A DNA stretch of 64,000 nt from Thiomicrospira sp. XS5 (lineage in GTDB: Bacteria > Pseudomonadota > Gammaproteobacteria > Thiomicrospirales > Thiomicrospiraceae): contig NZ_LQBO01000001.1 in assembly GCF_001507555.1 (NCBI RefSeq), forward strand, positions 1,488,001 to 1,552,000, in the 5' to 3' direction. The notes below the pieces were generated by a model. It was not told where the DNA came from, ran no database searches, and saw nothing but the letters and a program-made list of their open reading frames with translations. Positions 41,902 through 51,762 of the stretch are shown here, in pieces. The translations under genes and the position numbers were made by a program. How positions within the stretch are numbered: the stretch's first letter is position 1; each line of letters opens with the position of its first letter.

Positions 41902-43974
41902 TTATTTGACGCGCATACCCGGTGTGGCACCGTCGTCCGGGTTCAGCAGGAATAAGTCCTTGCCGCCCGGGCCGGCCGCCAGCACCATGCCTTCCGACAA
42001 ACCGAAACGCATTTTGCGCGGTTTCAAATTGGCGACCATCACCGTCATTTTGCCGACCAGGTCTTCCGGCTGGTAAGCGGACTTGATGCCGGCGAACACC
42101 TGGCGTTCGCCCAAGCCGATATCCAATGTCAATTTGATGAGTTTGTCGGCTTCCGGTACTTGTTCGGCATTGACAATTTTGGCGATGCGTAAATCAATTT
42201 TAGCAAAGTCGTCAAATGTGATTTCATCCGCCAACGGGTCCAGAGAATCGGAACCGTTTTGTGTATCGGCTGGGGTGTCCGCTTTTTTCGATGTGGCTTT
42301 CGCTTGAGTCGGCTGCGCTTTCAAGTCTTCCTTGGACGCATCGATCATTTTCTCGATGGCGTCCATGTCGACACGAGTCATCAAGGCTTTGAACTTGGTG
42401 ATTTCATGGCCCATCAACGGTGTTTGGATGGCGTCCCACTGGTAGCCGTCCAATTTCAGGAAGCTGGCGGCTTGTTCGGCGGTGGCCGGAATAACCGGTG
42501 CCAAGTACGTCATCAGTACGCGGAACAGGTTGATGCCAAGGCTGACGGATTCGTGCAACTCGGCTTCTTTACCTTCTTGTTTGGCCAAGACCCAAGGTGC
42601 GGTTTCGTCGATGTACTCATTGGCTTTGTCAGCCAGCGCCATGATTTCACGCATGGCTTGGGCGTATTCACGCTTTTCGTACAACTCGGCAATCGCGTCG
42701 GATTGATCGGTAAAAGAGGTGTAGAGCGCATTAGCGGAATCCGACCAGGCCTGGCTGAGTTGGCCATCGAATTTTTTGATCACGAAACCGGCACAACGGC
42801 TGGCAATATTCACCACTTTACCCACCAGGTCGGAATTGACGCGCTGGGCGAAGTCTTCCAGGCTCAGGTCAATGTCGTCGATGCGGCTGTTCAGTTTGGC
42901 GGCAAAGTAGTAACGCAGGTATTCCGGATTCAAATGCTTCAAATAGGTGTTGGCCATAATGAAGGTGCCGCGGGATTTGGACATTTTTTGTCCGTCCACG
43001 GTGAGGAAACCGTGCGAATAAATGGCATTCGGCGTCCGGAAACCGGCACCGGACAGCATAGCCGGCCAGAAAAGGGCGTGGAAGTAAATGATGTCTTTAC
43101 CGATGAAGTGGTACAGCTCGGCGTCGGAGTCGGCTTGCCAGAAAGCATCGAAATCAATGCCTTTGGCATCGCACAAGGCTTTGAAGCTGGCCATGTAGCC
43201 CACTGGCGCATCCAGCCAGACATAGAAGTATTTGTCTTTTTCGCCGGGAATTTCAAAGCCAAAGTAGGGCGCATCACGGGAAATGTCCCAGGCACGTAGG
43301 CCGGATTCAAACCATTCGTCCAATTTGTTGGCGATTTGGGTTTGCAGGTGACCGTGGTGCGTCCAGTCTTTGAGCATTTTTTCGAAGTGAGACAGTTCGA
43401 AAAAGAGGTGTTCGGTTTCTTTTTCCACCGGGGTGGCACCGGAAACGACGGATTTCGGATCGATGAGTTCCGTTGGGGAATAGGTCGCGCCACAGGCTTC
43501 ACAGTTGTCGCCGTATTGGTCTTCAGTCTTACATTTCGGACAGGTGCCTTTGATGAAACGGTCCGGCAGGAACATTTCTTTTTCCGGGTCGTAGAACTGT
43601 TTGATGGTCTTGCGGGAAATGTGCCCTTTGTCGTTCAGCTGGTTGTAGATGTAGCTGGCGAAATGTTTGTTTTCCGGCGAATTGGTGCTGTGGTAATGGT
43701 CGAACTGGATGTTGAACCCGGCGAAGTCGGCTTGGTGCTCTTCCGAAACACGGCCAATCAGTTCCTCGGGTGTAATGCCTTCGGCTTGGGCGCGCAACAT
43801 GATCGGGGTGCCGTGGGCGTCATCGGCGCAAACATAATAACACTCGTTGCCGCGCATTTTTTGAAAGCGCGCCCAGATGTCGGTTTGGATGTATTCGACA
43901 AGGTGGCCCAAGTGGATCGGACCGTTGGCGTAAGGCAAAGCACTGGTGATTAATATTTTTCTTCGATGACTCAT
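41902..43974 (-). CDS. metG: Methionyl-tRNA synthetase
   Basis: A 690-residue class I synthetase attaching methionine to tRNA(Met). The HIGH-type motif is [11 protein letters not shown]; the zinc site uses [17 protein letters not shown]; the KMSKS motif is [13 protein letters not shown] linker leads to the C-terminal tRNA-binding dimerisation domain ([17 protein letters not shown]). The ATG at 43974 gives the normal [19 protein letters not shown] start; the frame could extend to 43995. One CCAGGCCTGG lies in it at 42745-42754. Confidence 0.97.
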   Translation of the reverse strand: MSHRRKILITSALPYANGPIHLGHLVEYIQTDIWARFQKMRGNECYYVCADDAHGTPIMLRAQAEGITPEELIGRVSEEHQADFAGFNIQFDHYHSTNSPENKHFASYIYNQLNDKGHISRKTIKQFYDPEKEMFLPDRFIKGTCPKCKTEDQYGDNCEACGATYSPTELIDPKSVVSGATPVEKETEHLFFELSHFEKMLKDWTHHGHLQTQIANKLDEWFESGLRAWDISRDAPYFGFEIPGEKDKYFYVWLDAPVGYMASFKALCDAKGIDFDAFWQADSDAELYHFIGKDIIYFHALFWPAMLSGAGFRTPNAIYSHGFLTVDGQKMSKSRGTFIMANTYLKHLNPEYLRYYFAAKLNSRIDDIDLSLEDFAQRVNSDLVGKVVNIASRCAGFVIKKFDGQLSQAWSDSANALYTSFTDQSDAIAELYEKREYAQAMREIMALADKANEYIDETAPWVLAKQEGKEAELHESVSLGINLFRVLMTYLAPVIPATAEQAASFLKLDGYQWDAIQTPLMGHEITKFKALMTRVDMDAIEKMIDASKEDLKAQPTQAKATSKKADTPADTQNGSDSLDPLADEITFDDFAKIDLRIAKIVNAEQVPEADKLIKLTLDIGLGERQVFAGIKSAYQPEDLVGKMTVMVANLKPRKMRFGLSEGMVLAAGPGGKDLFLLNPDDGATPGMRVK

Positions 43975-44349
43975 TTTCTCACTCTGGGTTCTCAAAAATT
44001 AATCGGTCAATTATAAGCGTTTTTGATGTTTTTGGGTGGGCTATCCGCTCGAAAAACCGCAATTTACAGTGAATATTTTTCATGAAAAACGGCAGGGTAA
44101 CATTTTTTTCAAAAAAATTCGTGACAGGGACGAAATGTTTATTAGAATTAATTTGTTGGCATTCATAAATTTTATGAAATAAGCGTCAACTTATACGGAT
44201 GATCAATGTTACAATCCTGTACATTCCCGTTAAAAATTTGCAGGTATTGCGCCGTTGCATCGCCTGTTTAAGATGACGGTATGAACACAGAAATAGCAAT
44301 ACTTGGCTGCCGTTCGGTAGCATGAAAGAATTCCTGAGGGGGTAGGTCA
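43975..44349 (+). promoter_or_regulatory. Intergenic region upstream of the STAS cluster
   Basis: These 375 bases lie between divergent metG and the STAS gene and hold no gene. A small stem GCTGCC, loop GTTC, GGTAGC (near 44311-44326) lies close to the STAS ribosome site GAGGGGGTAGGTC. I cannot assign -35/-10 elements with confidence; TACAAT near 44209 is a possible -10. Confidence 0.4.
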
Positions 44350-44652
44350 ATGAGTTTAACGAGTCAAGTGTCGGCCGGCGTCGTGACCATTATGGTCGAA
44401 GGCAATTTTGATATCGGTTGTTACGATGCGTTCAATAAGACATTGAACGATAACTTGAACAGTGCATCCAAGTTTGTCATTGACCTTTCCAAGGCCAGTT
44501 ATATGGACAGTTCCGCATTGGGGATGCTGTTGCTGTTGCGTGAAAAACTGGGCGGACAATCCTCGAAAATCGAGTTCGTCAATGTGAATGAAGAAGTCAT
44601 GAAGATCTTGAAAGTGGCGAAATTCGATCAGCTTTTCACCATTTCGTCCTAA
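44350..44652 (+). CDS. STAS-domain anti-sigma factor antagonist
   Basis: A 100-residue SpoIIAA-like protein: VVTIMVEGNFDIGCYDAF, then FVIDLSKASYMDSSALGMLLLL, where a Ser of MDSSALG is the expected phosphorylation site. In partner switching, a kinase phosphorylates this Ser and a PP2C phosphatase removes it. The following gene encodes both such activities, so the pair forms a self-contained switch. Confidence 0.92.
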   Translation: MSLTSQVSAGVVTIMVEGNFDIGCYDAFNKTLNDNLNSASKFVIDLSKASYMDSSALGMLLLLREKLGGQSSKIEFVNVNEEVMKILKVAKFDQLFTISS

Positions 44653-44673
44653 TGTTTGCGGAGCCGCGGTTGC

Positions 44674-46371
44674 ATGGCTTCCATCCTGATTGTAGACCCA
44701 TCTAAATCCAATCGACTTTATCTTCGACTGACCCTTGAAAAACAAGGGTATCAGGTCTTTGAGGCGGGCAATGGCCTTGAAGCGCTGGAATCCTACGAGC
44801 ACCATCGACCCAACCTGGTCATCACGGAAATTAAATTACCGGTTTTGTCCGGTGCCGATTTGGTTCAACGCATCAAGCTGTTGGCCAAGGAAACCTTTGC
44901 GCCGGTGTTTGTGGTGACGAACGCCTTCAAACCCGACAGTATCCAACGAATCCTATCCGTCGGTGCCGATGACTTCCTGCAGAAACCTTACCCCGAAGAA
45001 TTACTGTTAGCGAAAATCGCTTCCTTGTTACGTAATGTCAACTTTTATGATGATTTAAAGCAATCCAAAGAGCTGGTGTCTTCACTGCATATGGGGTTGG
45101 CTTTGGAGCATAAATCCGCCGAACGCATTTTTGAAAAGTTCGTTCATGGTCCACGCCAAGAAGTGCCAGGCCTGGAAGCGCATGTGTCACCGGCGTCGAT
45201 TTTTAACGGCGATGTCTTCCTGTCGACGATTACGCCGGCCGGGAATGTGATTACGTTGCTGGGCGATTTTACCGGGCACGGTTTGCCCGCCGCCATCGGT
45301 GCGATCCCGGTGGCTGAAGTCTTTTATTCCATGGTGAAGAAAGGGCGCACGCTGAAAGAGATCATTCTGGTCATCAACGATAAATTAAAAACCATTTTGC
45401 CGGCGCATATCTTTTTCAGTTGTGTGGCGCTGAAAGTCTTTCCAAAACGGCGTTCGGTCAGCTTGTTTAATGCCGGTATGCAGCCGGTGGTGATGTTGGA
45501 TGAGGCCAGTGGAAAAGAGAGATTGTTTGAATCCACGTCTGTGCCGCTGGGGGTGTTGGACAGTTATGAACTGGATGTGGAGTTTACTAAGGTCGAAGTA
45601 GAGGGGGCCGAGCACTTTGTTTGCTATACCGACGGCATTGTCGAAGCGATGGATCATACCAAGCAGATGTTCGGCGTGTCTCGGTTGGTGGACTCTCTGA
45701 AAGCGAGTCATCGGAATATTAATCAGTTGGTGCGTTCGGCACAAGATTTTTGCCATGGCTGTGTGTTTAATGACGATGTCAGTATCATTAAGCTGAGTAT
45801 GGCGGATATTTTAATGCAGCCCAACCAGATGATTGAATCTGCGGTGTTGGAACGTATTCCGCCGCCGTCTCGCTGGTCGTTGAAGTATGCGTTTTCCGCT
45901 GAAAACCTTAAATGCAACCCTCACCCAATTGAAGCCATCGTGGACGCCATTATCGGCATGCAGCCCATCACCCCTTATAAAGAAGATATTTTCATTATCC
46001 TATCCGAACTGTACAACAATGCACTGGAACACGGTATTTTGCAGTTGGATTCCTGTATCAAGCAGCAGTTGAATGGTTTTTTGGCCTTTGCCGAAGAAAA
46101 GCAAAAAGCACTGGAAAATTTAACCGATGGTCGTTTGATGATTGATGTTGAGCACGAACCTCTGTCGGAAACAGTGGGGCGCTTACGTATCGTGGTGGCC
46201 CACGATGGCGCAGGCCGGGTGGACAAAGTGGCGACCCAAACCTCCAGCGAAGTGTTTTCAGGCCGTGGCATCACCATTGTGCGTTTTTTGTGTTCGGATT
46301 TTCGTTTTGAAGAAGGCGGTGCGCGAGTAGAAGCCGTTTATGACTGGGAGCGGATCGATGACGGAAGATAA
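44674..46371 (+). CDS. Pseudo-receiver / SpoIIE-type PP2C phosphatase / anti-sigma kinase fusion
   Basis: A 565-residue three-domain protein. Residues 1-125 form a receiver-like domain in which the usual phospho-acceptor Asp is Glu (LVITEIKLPVLSG) and only one of the two N-terminal acids remains (ILIVDPSKSN). Next is a PP2C phosphatase with intact metal residues: GDVFLS, GDFTGHG, NAGMQP, CYTDGIVEA and NDDVSII. The C-terminus is a SpoIIAB-like ATPase (LSELYNNALEHGIL, GRGITIVR). It likely both phosphorylates and dephosphorylates the STAS partner. ATG at 44674 has GGAG at ten bases. Confidence 0.88.
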   Translation: MASILIVDPSKSNRLYLRLTLEKQGYQVFEAGNGLEALESYEHHRPNLVITEIKLPVLSGADLVQRIKLLAKETFAPVFVVTNAFKPDSIQRILSVGADDFLQKPYPEELLLAKIASLLRNVNFYDDLKQSKELVSSLHMGLALEHKSAERIFEKFVHGPRQEVPGLEAHVSPASIFNGDVFLSTITPAGNVITLLGDFTGHGLPAAIGAIPVAEVFYSMVKKGRTLKEIILVINDKLKTILPAHIFFSCVALKVFPKRRSVSLFNAGMQPVVMLDEASGKERLFESTSVPLGVLDSYELDVEFTKVEVEGAEHFVCYTDGIVEAMDHTKQMFGVSRLVDSLKASHRNINQLVRSAQDFCHGCVFNDDVSIIKLSMADILMQPNQMIESAVLERIPPPSRWSLKYAFSAENLKCNPHPIEAIVDAIIGMQPITPYKEDIFIILSELYNNALEHGILQLDSCIKQQLNGFLAFAEEKQKALENLTDGRLMIDVEHEPLSETVGRLRIVVAHDGAGRVDKVATQTSSEVFSGRGITIVRFLCSDFRFEEGGARVEAVYDWERIDDGR

Positions 46372-47587
46372 GATTCTAGTGGTCGATGATGATCAACGGC
46401 AAATTCAAGCTTATCTGAGTATCTTTGCGCCGGACGCAACCGCAGGGATGTCATTGAAGCGGTTTATTGAACAACCTTCTGCAGCGTCGGATGAGGTCAA
46501 AGCGCCGGTGTTTTCGGTTGTAACCGCCTCGCAAGGTGAGGAAGCGATTGCGCTGGCCGCGGCGGCTTTGGAGAAAGACGACCCGATTAAACTGGCGTTT
46601 ATTGATATGCGTATGCCGCCCGGCTTGAACGGTTTGGAAACGGCGAAACGCCTCAGAGCATTGGATGAGCGCATTTACATTGTCATTGTCACGGCTTATT
46701 CGGACGTGGATTTAAAGCGCATTGCCGATGAAATTGAAGACAATGTATTGTTCGTTCGAAAACCGTTCCAACCGGAAGAAGTGGAGCAAATTGCGCGTAA
46801 TTTTGTGCGATCCTGGCGGAAAGACCGATCCTTGGAGAAGCTTAAAAACACGCTTGAAGAAAAGGTCAAACTGAATTTGTTTGAAGCGTCGATGTTTGAG
46901 GCTTCCAATGGGTTGCTCGCGGTGTTGGCGGATAAGGTCAATGCGCAATCCGGACTGGTGTCTTACTTGAATACGCAATTTGATGTGGCACCTCAGCAGA
47001 GGCAGACTTACGAAGAGGTGACGCACACCATTTTTGTCGAAGCACAACAACTTTCACAAATGGTGCGTTCATTGCAGCGTTTGGCGCTGGCTTCCGATAA
47101 GGTGTCGGTTTTTTCGCTCGGTGATCTGGTCAATCATGCGTTAAGTTTGGTGCCGGAGCTGAATCAGTTGCCCGATAATATTCAGTTTCATATCGACTAT
47201 CAGGCATCAAAAGATTTGACGTTCCATTTGCCGTACAATCAGTTGGTTTTGGTTTTAACCATGATGGTGCGTAATGCCTTGGAAGCGGTGTTCTCTCAGG
47301 CATTGGTTCAATCCGGTTACCAGGGAGAGATGCGTTTGATATTGTCCGAACAACAGGGAAGGGCGGAAGTGACGTTGGAGGACAATGGTGTCGGAGTTTT
47401 GCCAAGTGATATGAAAAAGGTGTTTGAACCCGGGTTTTCCACCAAGGCTGGGCACGCCGGGGTCGGGTTGAGTCTGGTGCAATTTTTCATTGATGAGGTG
47501 GCAGGGGACCTGAGCTTTCAAAGTCCCGGTCAAGGGTTGGGTGCCCGTATTCGGTTACAGTTCCCGTTTCATGTGGTGGCTGAATGA
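46358..47587 (+). CDS. Receiver-histidine-kinase-like ATPase protein
   Basis: A 409-residue protein with an N-terminal receiver domain (ILVVDDDQRQ; acceptor Asp in LAFIDMRMPPGLNG; Lys in FVRKPFQP) and a C-terminal HATPase (MMVRNALEAVF, LEDNGVGV, GVGLSLVQFF). The helical linker has no convincing phospho-acceptor His, so it may act on a partner or as a phosphate-sensing scaffold. The ATG at 46358 overlaps the previous gene by 14 bases; GGGAG lies upstream. Confidence 0.85.
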   Translation: MTEDKILVVDDDQRQIQAYLSIFAPDATAGMSLKRFIEQPSAASDEVKAPVFSVVTASQGEEAIALAAAALEKDDPIKLAFIDMRMPPGLNGLETAKRLRALDERIYIVIVTAYSDVDLKRIADEIEDNVLFVRKPFQPEEVEQIARNFVRSWRKDRSLEKLKNTLEEKVKLNLFEASMFEASNGLLAVLADKVNAQSGLVSYLNTQFDVAPQQRQTYEEVTHTIFVEAQQLSQMVRSLQRLALASDKVSVFSLGDLVNHALSLVPELNQLPDNIQFHIDYQASKDLTFHLPYNQLVLVLTMMVRNALEAVFSQALVQSGYQGEMRLILSEQQGRAEVTLEDNGVGVLPSDMKKVFEPGFSTKAGHAGVGLSLVQFFIDEVAGDLSFQSPGQGLGARIRLQFPFHVVAE

Positions 47588-49173
47588 ACGGGCCGTATCA
47601 GGCGCTTGTGCTGAGTTCAGACCCGGAGTATCAAGCGTATTTTGAGAACCGTTTCCACAGTGATGCTGTTTTTTGCCAAACCTTAGCCGATGTGATTGCG
47701 AAACTGGTGAAAGGCCAGTTTGAAGAAGCACCGCCGGTATTAGCCTTTTTGGACGGCACCTTGTTGGCGGACGACAACCATTTTTCGCTACTGAAACGAT
47801 TGCATGAACTGAGTCGCCAGACGTATTTTGTGATTGATTTTCCCAGTTTGGATGAGGAGCAGTTTCGCTTCTATCAGGATGCGACGGATAATCAGGTCGT
47901 TTGGGTGCTGAAATCCGTTCCCGTCACTTTTTTGAACCAAATGGTTGATCAGGTACTGTTGTTGGCGCGGCAGCGATCGTTAGTGATGGAAGCCAAAAAC
48001 GATGGTCAAGAAACGTTGCGACGATATCAGGAGCAAAACCAGCTCTTTAACAGCCTGTTCAGCATGGTGGAGTTCGATGAGAATGGCAAGGTGGTGTCCA
48101 TCAATCAGCACTTTTCACAAGAGACGGGGTGGGAGTTCGCTAAAGTGCTGGGGCGCTCCATTCATGAAATCGTGCTGTGGTCGAATGATGAAAGTGACAA
48201 CTTATTTTGTGAGGATTTTGTTGGAGAGACGCGTTACTTTGATGTATCCGGTCAGCAAAAGTGGGCTTTCGCGCAAGTGAAAAAGAGCGAAAGAGGCGGA
48301 GAGGAAGTTTTTTTCTATGTCGCAAAAGACATTACCGAGCGCAAACAATATGATCGAAAATTGCAATTCGGCACCTACCAGGAAGGGTTGTTGCGCGCCA
48401 AAAGCGAACTGATTCATGATTTGGGCAATACCTTGAACAGCATGAATGCGACTCAGGGAGAGCTGGATAAAGGCGTTCGACAGTTAACCGAAATGCAACG
48501 TGATTTTGCCGACTGGATGGCGCAACGTTCGGATGGGCTTGCGGAGGATGTTTTGGGCTTTCTAACCGCTTTGCAGGAAAATGTCGCTTATTTAAAAGAT
48601 CGTTATTTTCAGCATGCGAGTTCCGTGCTGGAGCACGACTTGGATCAAATGATTGTGTCGGTCAATCGACAACAACAAGGGCTCTCCACCGGTCAGTACA
48701 CCGAGTCGGTAAACCTATATAACCTGATTCAGGAATTAGTCAAATCAAATCAAGCGCTGTTGGAAGGTAAAGGGATTCGTATCCAAGTGTTGGACACCAA
48801 TACGTCGATTTTCTTGAAGGTGTCGCGCAATCAATTGTTTCAAGTCTTGCAGAACCTGATAAAGAATGCGGTGGAGGCGATTGAAGTGTCTGCCAAACCA
48901 GATCGGTTGATTACATTACAGACGTTTCAAGATGTTTCCGAAGTGCGCTTGATCGTACACGATTCCGGTGACGGCATTACGGATGAAAATATCGATAGGG
49001 TGTTTCATTTTGGGTTCACCACCAAGCCGAAAGGCACTGGGCATGGCCTGCATTCGGTGGCGAACTTTATGGATGCCAACCATGGCAAAATTGAGGTGAC
49101 GTCGTCACCCGAATCCGGCACCAGCTTTATTTTGGTGTTTTTGAAACAAGGCGTGCCGGCTTCGAGCGGGTAA
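47584..49173 (+). CDS. Receiver-like / PAS / histidine kinase
   Basis: A 529-residue kinase joined to the previous gene by an ATGA overlap. The N-terminal 130 residues look like a diverged receiver (LSSDPEY, VLAFLDGTLL, WVLKSVP keep D, D and K). A PAS domain follows (LFSMVEFDENGKVVSINQHF to VAKDITERKQ), then an H-box LIHDLGNTLNSMNAT and an HATPase (LIKNAVEAIE, HDSGDGI, TGHGLHSV). No membrane segments, so it senses an internal cue. It ends one base from the converging apbC stop. Confidence 0.87.
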   Translation: MNGPYQALVLSSDPEYQAYFENRFHSDAVFCQTLADVIAKLVKGQFEEAPPVLAFLDGTLLADDNHFSLLKRLHELSRQTYFVIDFPSLDEEQFRFYQDATDNQVVWVLKSVPVTFLNQMVDQVLLLARQRSLVMEAKNDGQETLRRYQEQNQLFNSLFSMVEFDENGKVVSINQHFSQETGWEFAKVLGRSIHEIVLWSNDESDNLFCEDFVGETRYFDVSGQQKWAFAQVKKSERGGEEVFFYVAKDITERKQYDRKLQFGTYQEGLLRAKSELIHDLGNTLNSMNATQGELDKGVRQLTEMQRDFADWMAQRSDGLAEDVLGFLTALQENVAYLKDRYFQHASSVLEHDLDQMIVSVNRQQQGLSTGQYTESVNLYNLIQELVKSNQALLEGKGIRIQVLDTNTSIFLKVSRNQLFQVLQNLIKNAVEAIEVSAKPDRLITLQTFQDVSEVRLIVHDSGDGITDENIDRVFHFGFTTKPKGTGHGLHSVANFMDANHGKIEVTSSPESGTSFILVFLKQGVPASSG

Positions 49174-49174
49174 C

Positions 49175-50299
49175 TCAGCTGTTTTCCACCACAATATTCG
49201 GGAAGGCTGAAGCGTAATCGCGGCGCTTGGTGGCGATTTGCGCACTGACCTGGTGCGCAATGCCACGGTATTTTTGGGCGGCGGCGCTGGTTGGCATGGC
49301 GGTGACGGTCGGCGTGCCTTGGTCGGATTGCGCGCGGATCTGGCTGTCCAACGGCAGGGCACCAAGGAACGGTACCTTGAATTGCTCTGCCAGCTTCTGG
49401 CCGCCGTTTTCACCGAAAATGGCTTCTTCATGGCCGCATTGGCTGCACACGTGGGTGCTCATATTTTCCACCACGCCCAGCACTGGGATATTGACCTTTT
49501 CGAACATTCTCAGACCTTTACGGGCATCAATTAAGGCGACTTCCTGCGGTGTGGTGACGATGACCGAACCCGTGACCGGGATCTGTTGGGAAAGCGTCAG
49601 TTGCACATCGCCCGTGCCGGGGGGTAAGTCAATGATCAGGTAATCGACGCTCTGCCAATTGGTTTCATTGAGCAGCTGGGTCAGCGTGGACGTGACAATC
49701 GGGCCGCGCCAAATCATTGGGTCGTCCGGGTTAATGAGAAAACCAATAGACATCAGTTGCAAGCCGTAAGCCGATAAGGGTTCCATGCTTTTGCCGTCTT
49801 TGGTTTCGGGCTTGTCATGAACGCCCAGCATGGTTGGAATGCTTGGGCCGTAAATGTCGGCATCCAGCAAGGCTACCTGAGCGCCTTCCTGTTGCAGGGC
49901 CAGGGCCAGGTTTACACTGGTGGTGGATTTACCGACGCCACCTTTTCCGGAGGCGACGGCAATGATGTTTTTGACGTTTTTAAGTGGTTCGGTGCGACCT
50001 TGAACCGCATGGGCTTTGATGTCGGTTGAAAAGGTGATGTCGACCGTTTCAATACCGTCTAACTGCAATAAGGCATGTTGAAGTTGTTGTTCGATGGCGG
50101 GCCACAGGCTTTTGGCCGGAAATGGCAGGGCCAGTTCGAGCGTTAAATGTGTTTTCTTTAGCTGAACGGCTTGGAGGCTTTTGGCGTTTAACGCACCCGG
50201 CTTGATCTCATCGAGAGTCAGGGCGTCGATGGCTTTTTCAATCGCATCACGCTGTTCATCGGAAATATTGTGGCCGAATAATTTATTGAGAATGTTCAT
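49175..50299 (-). CDS. apbC: Iron-sulfur cluster carrier ApbC/Mrp
   Basis: A 374-residue P-loop ATPase that carries [4Fe-4S] clusters. It has an N-terminal MIP18-like domain (about 90 residues), the deviant Walker A GKGGVGKSTTSVNLA, LLDADIYGPSIPTMLG, and the CxxC VCSQCGHEEAIFG that holds the cluster at the dimer interface. It lies downstream of dcd on the same strand, separated by a CCAGGCCTGG palindrome. Confidence 0.95.
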   Translation of the reverse strand: MNILNKLFGHNISDEQRDAIEKAIDALTLDEIKPGALNAKSLQAVQLKKTHLTLELALPFPAKSLWPAIEQQLQHALLQLDGIETVDITFSTDIKAHAVQGRTEPLKNVKNIIAVASGKGGVGKSTTSVNLALALQQEGAQVALLDADIYGPSIPTMLGVHDKPETKDGKSMEPLSAYGLQLMSIGFLINPDDPMIWRGPIVTSTLTQLLNETNWQSVDYLIIDLPPGTGDVQLTLSQQIPVTGSVIVTTPQEVALIDARKGLRMFEKVNIPVLGVVENMSTHVCSQCGHEEAIFGENGGQKLAEQFKVPFLGALPLDSQIRAQSDQGTPTVTAMPTSAAAQKYRGIAHQVSAQIATKRRDYASAFPNIVVENS

Positions 50300-50330
50300 A
50301 CTGTGTTCCTTCCGTCATCTTAGCGAAAAC

Positions 50331-50346
50331 CGGCCAGGCCTGGCCG
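50331..50346. repeat. CCAGGCCTGG palindrome between dcd and apbC
   Basis: CGGCCAGGCCTGGCCG is a perfect 16-bp palindrome, 65 bp past the dcd stop and 32 bp before the apbC start. As a terminator it would limit read-through from dcd into apbC. Confidence 0.85.
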
Positions 50347-50410
50347 ATTTCGGGCAAATGCGTTTTGGTTTGAACCTTATTGAGTGGTGACAAAACCTTG
50401 GGATTCAAGG

Positions 50411-51034
50411 TTAGGAGAGCAAATCCAGTTGGCGCTCGTCTTGTTGGGTGGCTTGGTCTTGCGTGATGCGGCTGGCGGTTGGGCCTTGTTGATTGCGGTA
50501 TTTGGCATCCGCACGTTTATTGTAGGGTTTGATGGCCGCGCTGGACAGGGTTTCAAAGTTGATGGCACAAATATCCATGCCGGGACGCAATGCCAATGGC
50601 AGTTTGCCGCTGTTGAAAATTTCCAGCACGATTTGGCCTTGCCAGCCTGGGTCGATACGGTGTGCGGTGACGTGTACCATGAGACCTAACCGAGCTAAAC
50701 TGGAGCGGCCGTCCAACCAGCCGACCAGGTCGTCTGGAATGGAGACGGATTCAAACGTTGAAGCCAGCGCCAGCTCGCCCGGATGCAGAAAGAATGCCTG
50801 ACCATCTTCAATCACGACTTCGTCGCCCATGATTTTATCCATGAGTTGTTGCATTTCACTTGATTCACCGCTCAAGTCGATAAAGGGCGCGGTGTGATCG
50901 TTGAAAACACGAAATTTGTTGGCCAGTCGTAAATCGACGCTGATGCCTTTGATCTTGTTTTGATCGGGCATTGGGTCGATGCCGATTTTGCCAATTTTCA
51001 GGTGTTGAATGATGTCTCTGTCGCTAAGTTTCAT
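50411..51034 (-). CDS. dcd: dCTP deaminase
   Basis: A 207-residue homotrimeric enzyme converting dCTP to dUTP for dTMP synthesis. Signature: [34 protein letters not shown], seen in parts as [10 protein letters not shown] and TAHRIDPGW, with the catalytic Glu in IVLEIFNSG. It has about 14 extra C-terminal residues compared with E. coli Dcd. The start overlaps the stop of the DUF3108 gene by four bases. Confidence 0.96.
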   Translation of the reverse strand: MKLSDRDIIQHLKIGKIGIDPMPDQNKIKGISVDLRLANKFRVFNDHTAPFIDLSGESSEMQQLMDKIMGDEVVIEDGQAFFLHPGELALASTFESVSIPDDLVGWLDGRSSLARLGLMVHVTAHRIDPGWQGQIVLEIFNSGKLPLALRPGMDICAINFETLSSAAIKPYNKRADAKYRNQQGPTASRITQDQATQQDERQLDLLS

Positions 51035-51762
51035 TTGAATGTCGGCTTATGGTTCAATTCCAGCTCGATTTTTCGGTCTTCGTCTTTGTTGAGAATCACG
51101 ATGCGGGCTGGGAAGTAATTAAGTTTGGGCAAGAGCCAAAGTTCTGCCTCAATTTTACCATTATGGAAGGCAAAACGTTTTGTTTGTACCGCCTCTTCAA
51201 ACGGGAGGTCGATTTCATCCGATTCGTTGACGGCGCTGAATGTGATTTTCTGTTGAATTTTATCGTCTTGAAGATAAATGTCGTCAATCGGACGTTGGTT
51301 TATCACTTGGTACTGGATACCGTACGCCATGGAGATGACATCGTAAATGCGTTTTTGGTTGGGCCAGAATTTTTTGTCCTCAACGTATTCAACCTTATCA
51401 AGATCTTCGCGGCGAACCAAGGTATAGGTTTTGTGTTCGGTACGGTCGTCGTATTCGCGGGTCAGGAATTTTTTATATTCCAGCCATTTGAAGGCTTGCT
51501 CCGTTTGTTTGAGGTGAATTCTTTCGATGGCGGACTCGTTGATGAATGCTTTGGCCCAGCCCGGCGGAATGGCTTCGCTGGACAGGTGGCAGTCGCTGTT
51601 TTGGCAGTTCATTTCCTGATGCGCTTGGCCGATTTTAAAACCCAGTACCCAAATATCAAACGTGGCTTTAAAGCTTGGGATTTGTGCGGCTTGTACGGAA
51701 ATGGGGAGTAAGCATCCAATGGCCAGTAATGTCCGGAGTGCAAACGCGGGTAATTGAGTCAT
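51031..51762 (-). CDS. DUF3108 domain protein, exported
   Basis: A 243-residue protein with an N-terminal signal peptide ([20 protein letters not shown]) and a beta-rich body beginning [20 protein letters not shown], typical of DUF3108, a periplasmic or outer-membrane-associated family of unknown function. Overlaps purN and dcd by four bases on either side; purN-DUF3108 linkage is common in gammaproteobacteria. Confidence 0.85.
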   Translation of the reverse strand: MTQLPAFALRTLLAIGCLLPISVQAAQIPSFKATFDIWVLGFKIGQAHQEMNCQNSDCHLSSEAIPPGWAKAFINESAIERIHLKQTEQAFKWLEYKKFLTREYDDRTEHKTYTLVRREDLDKVEYVEDKKFWPNQKRIYDVISMAYGIQYQVINQRPIDDIYLQDDKIQQKITFSAVNESDEIDLPFEEAVQTKRFAFHNGKIEAELWLLPKLNYFPARIVILNKDEDRKIELELNHKPTFK

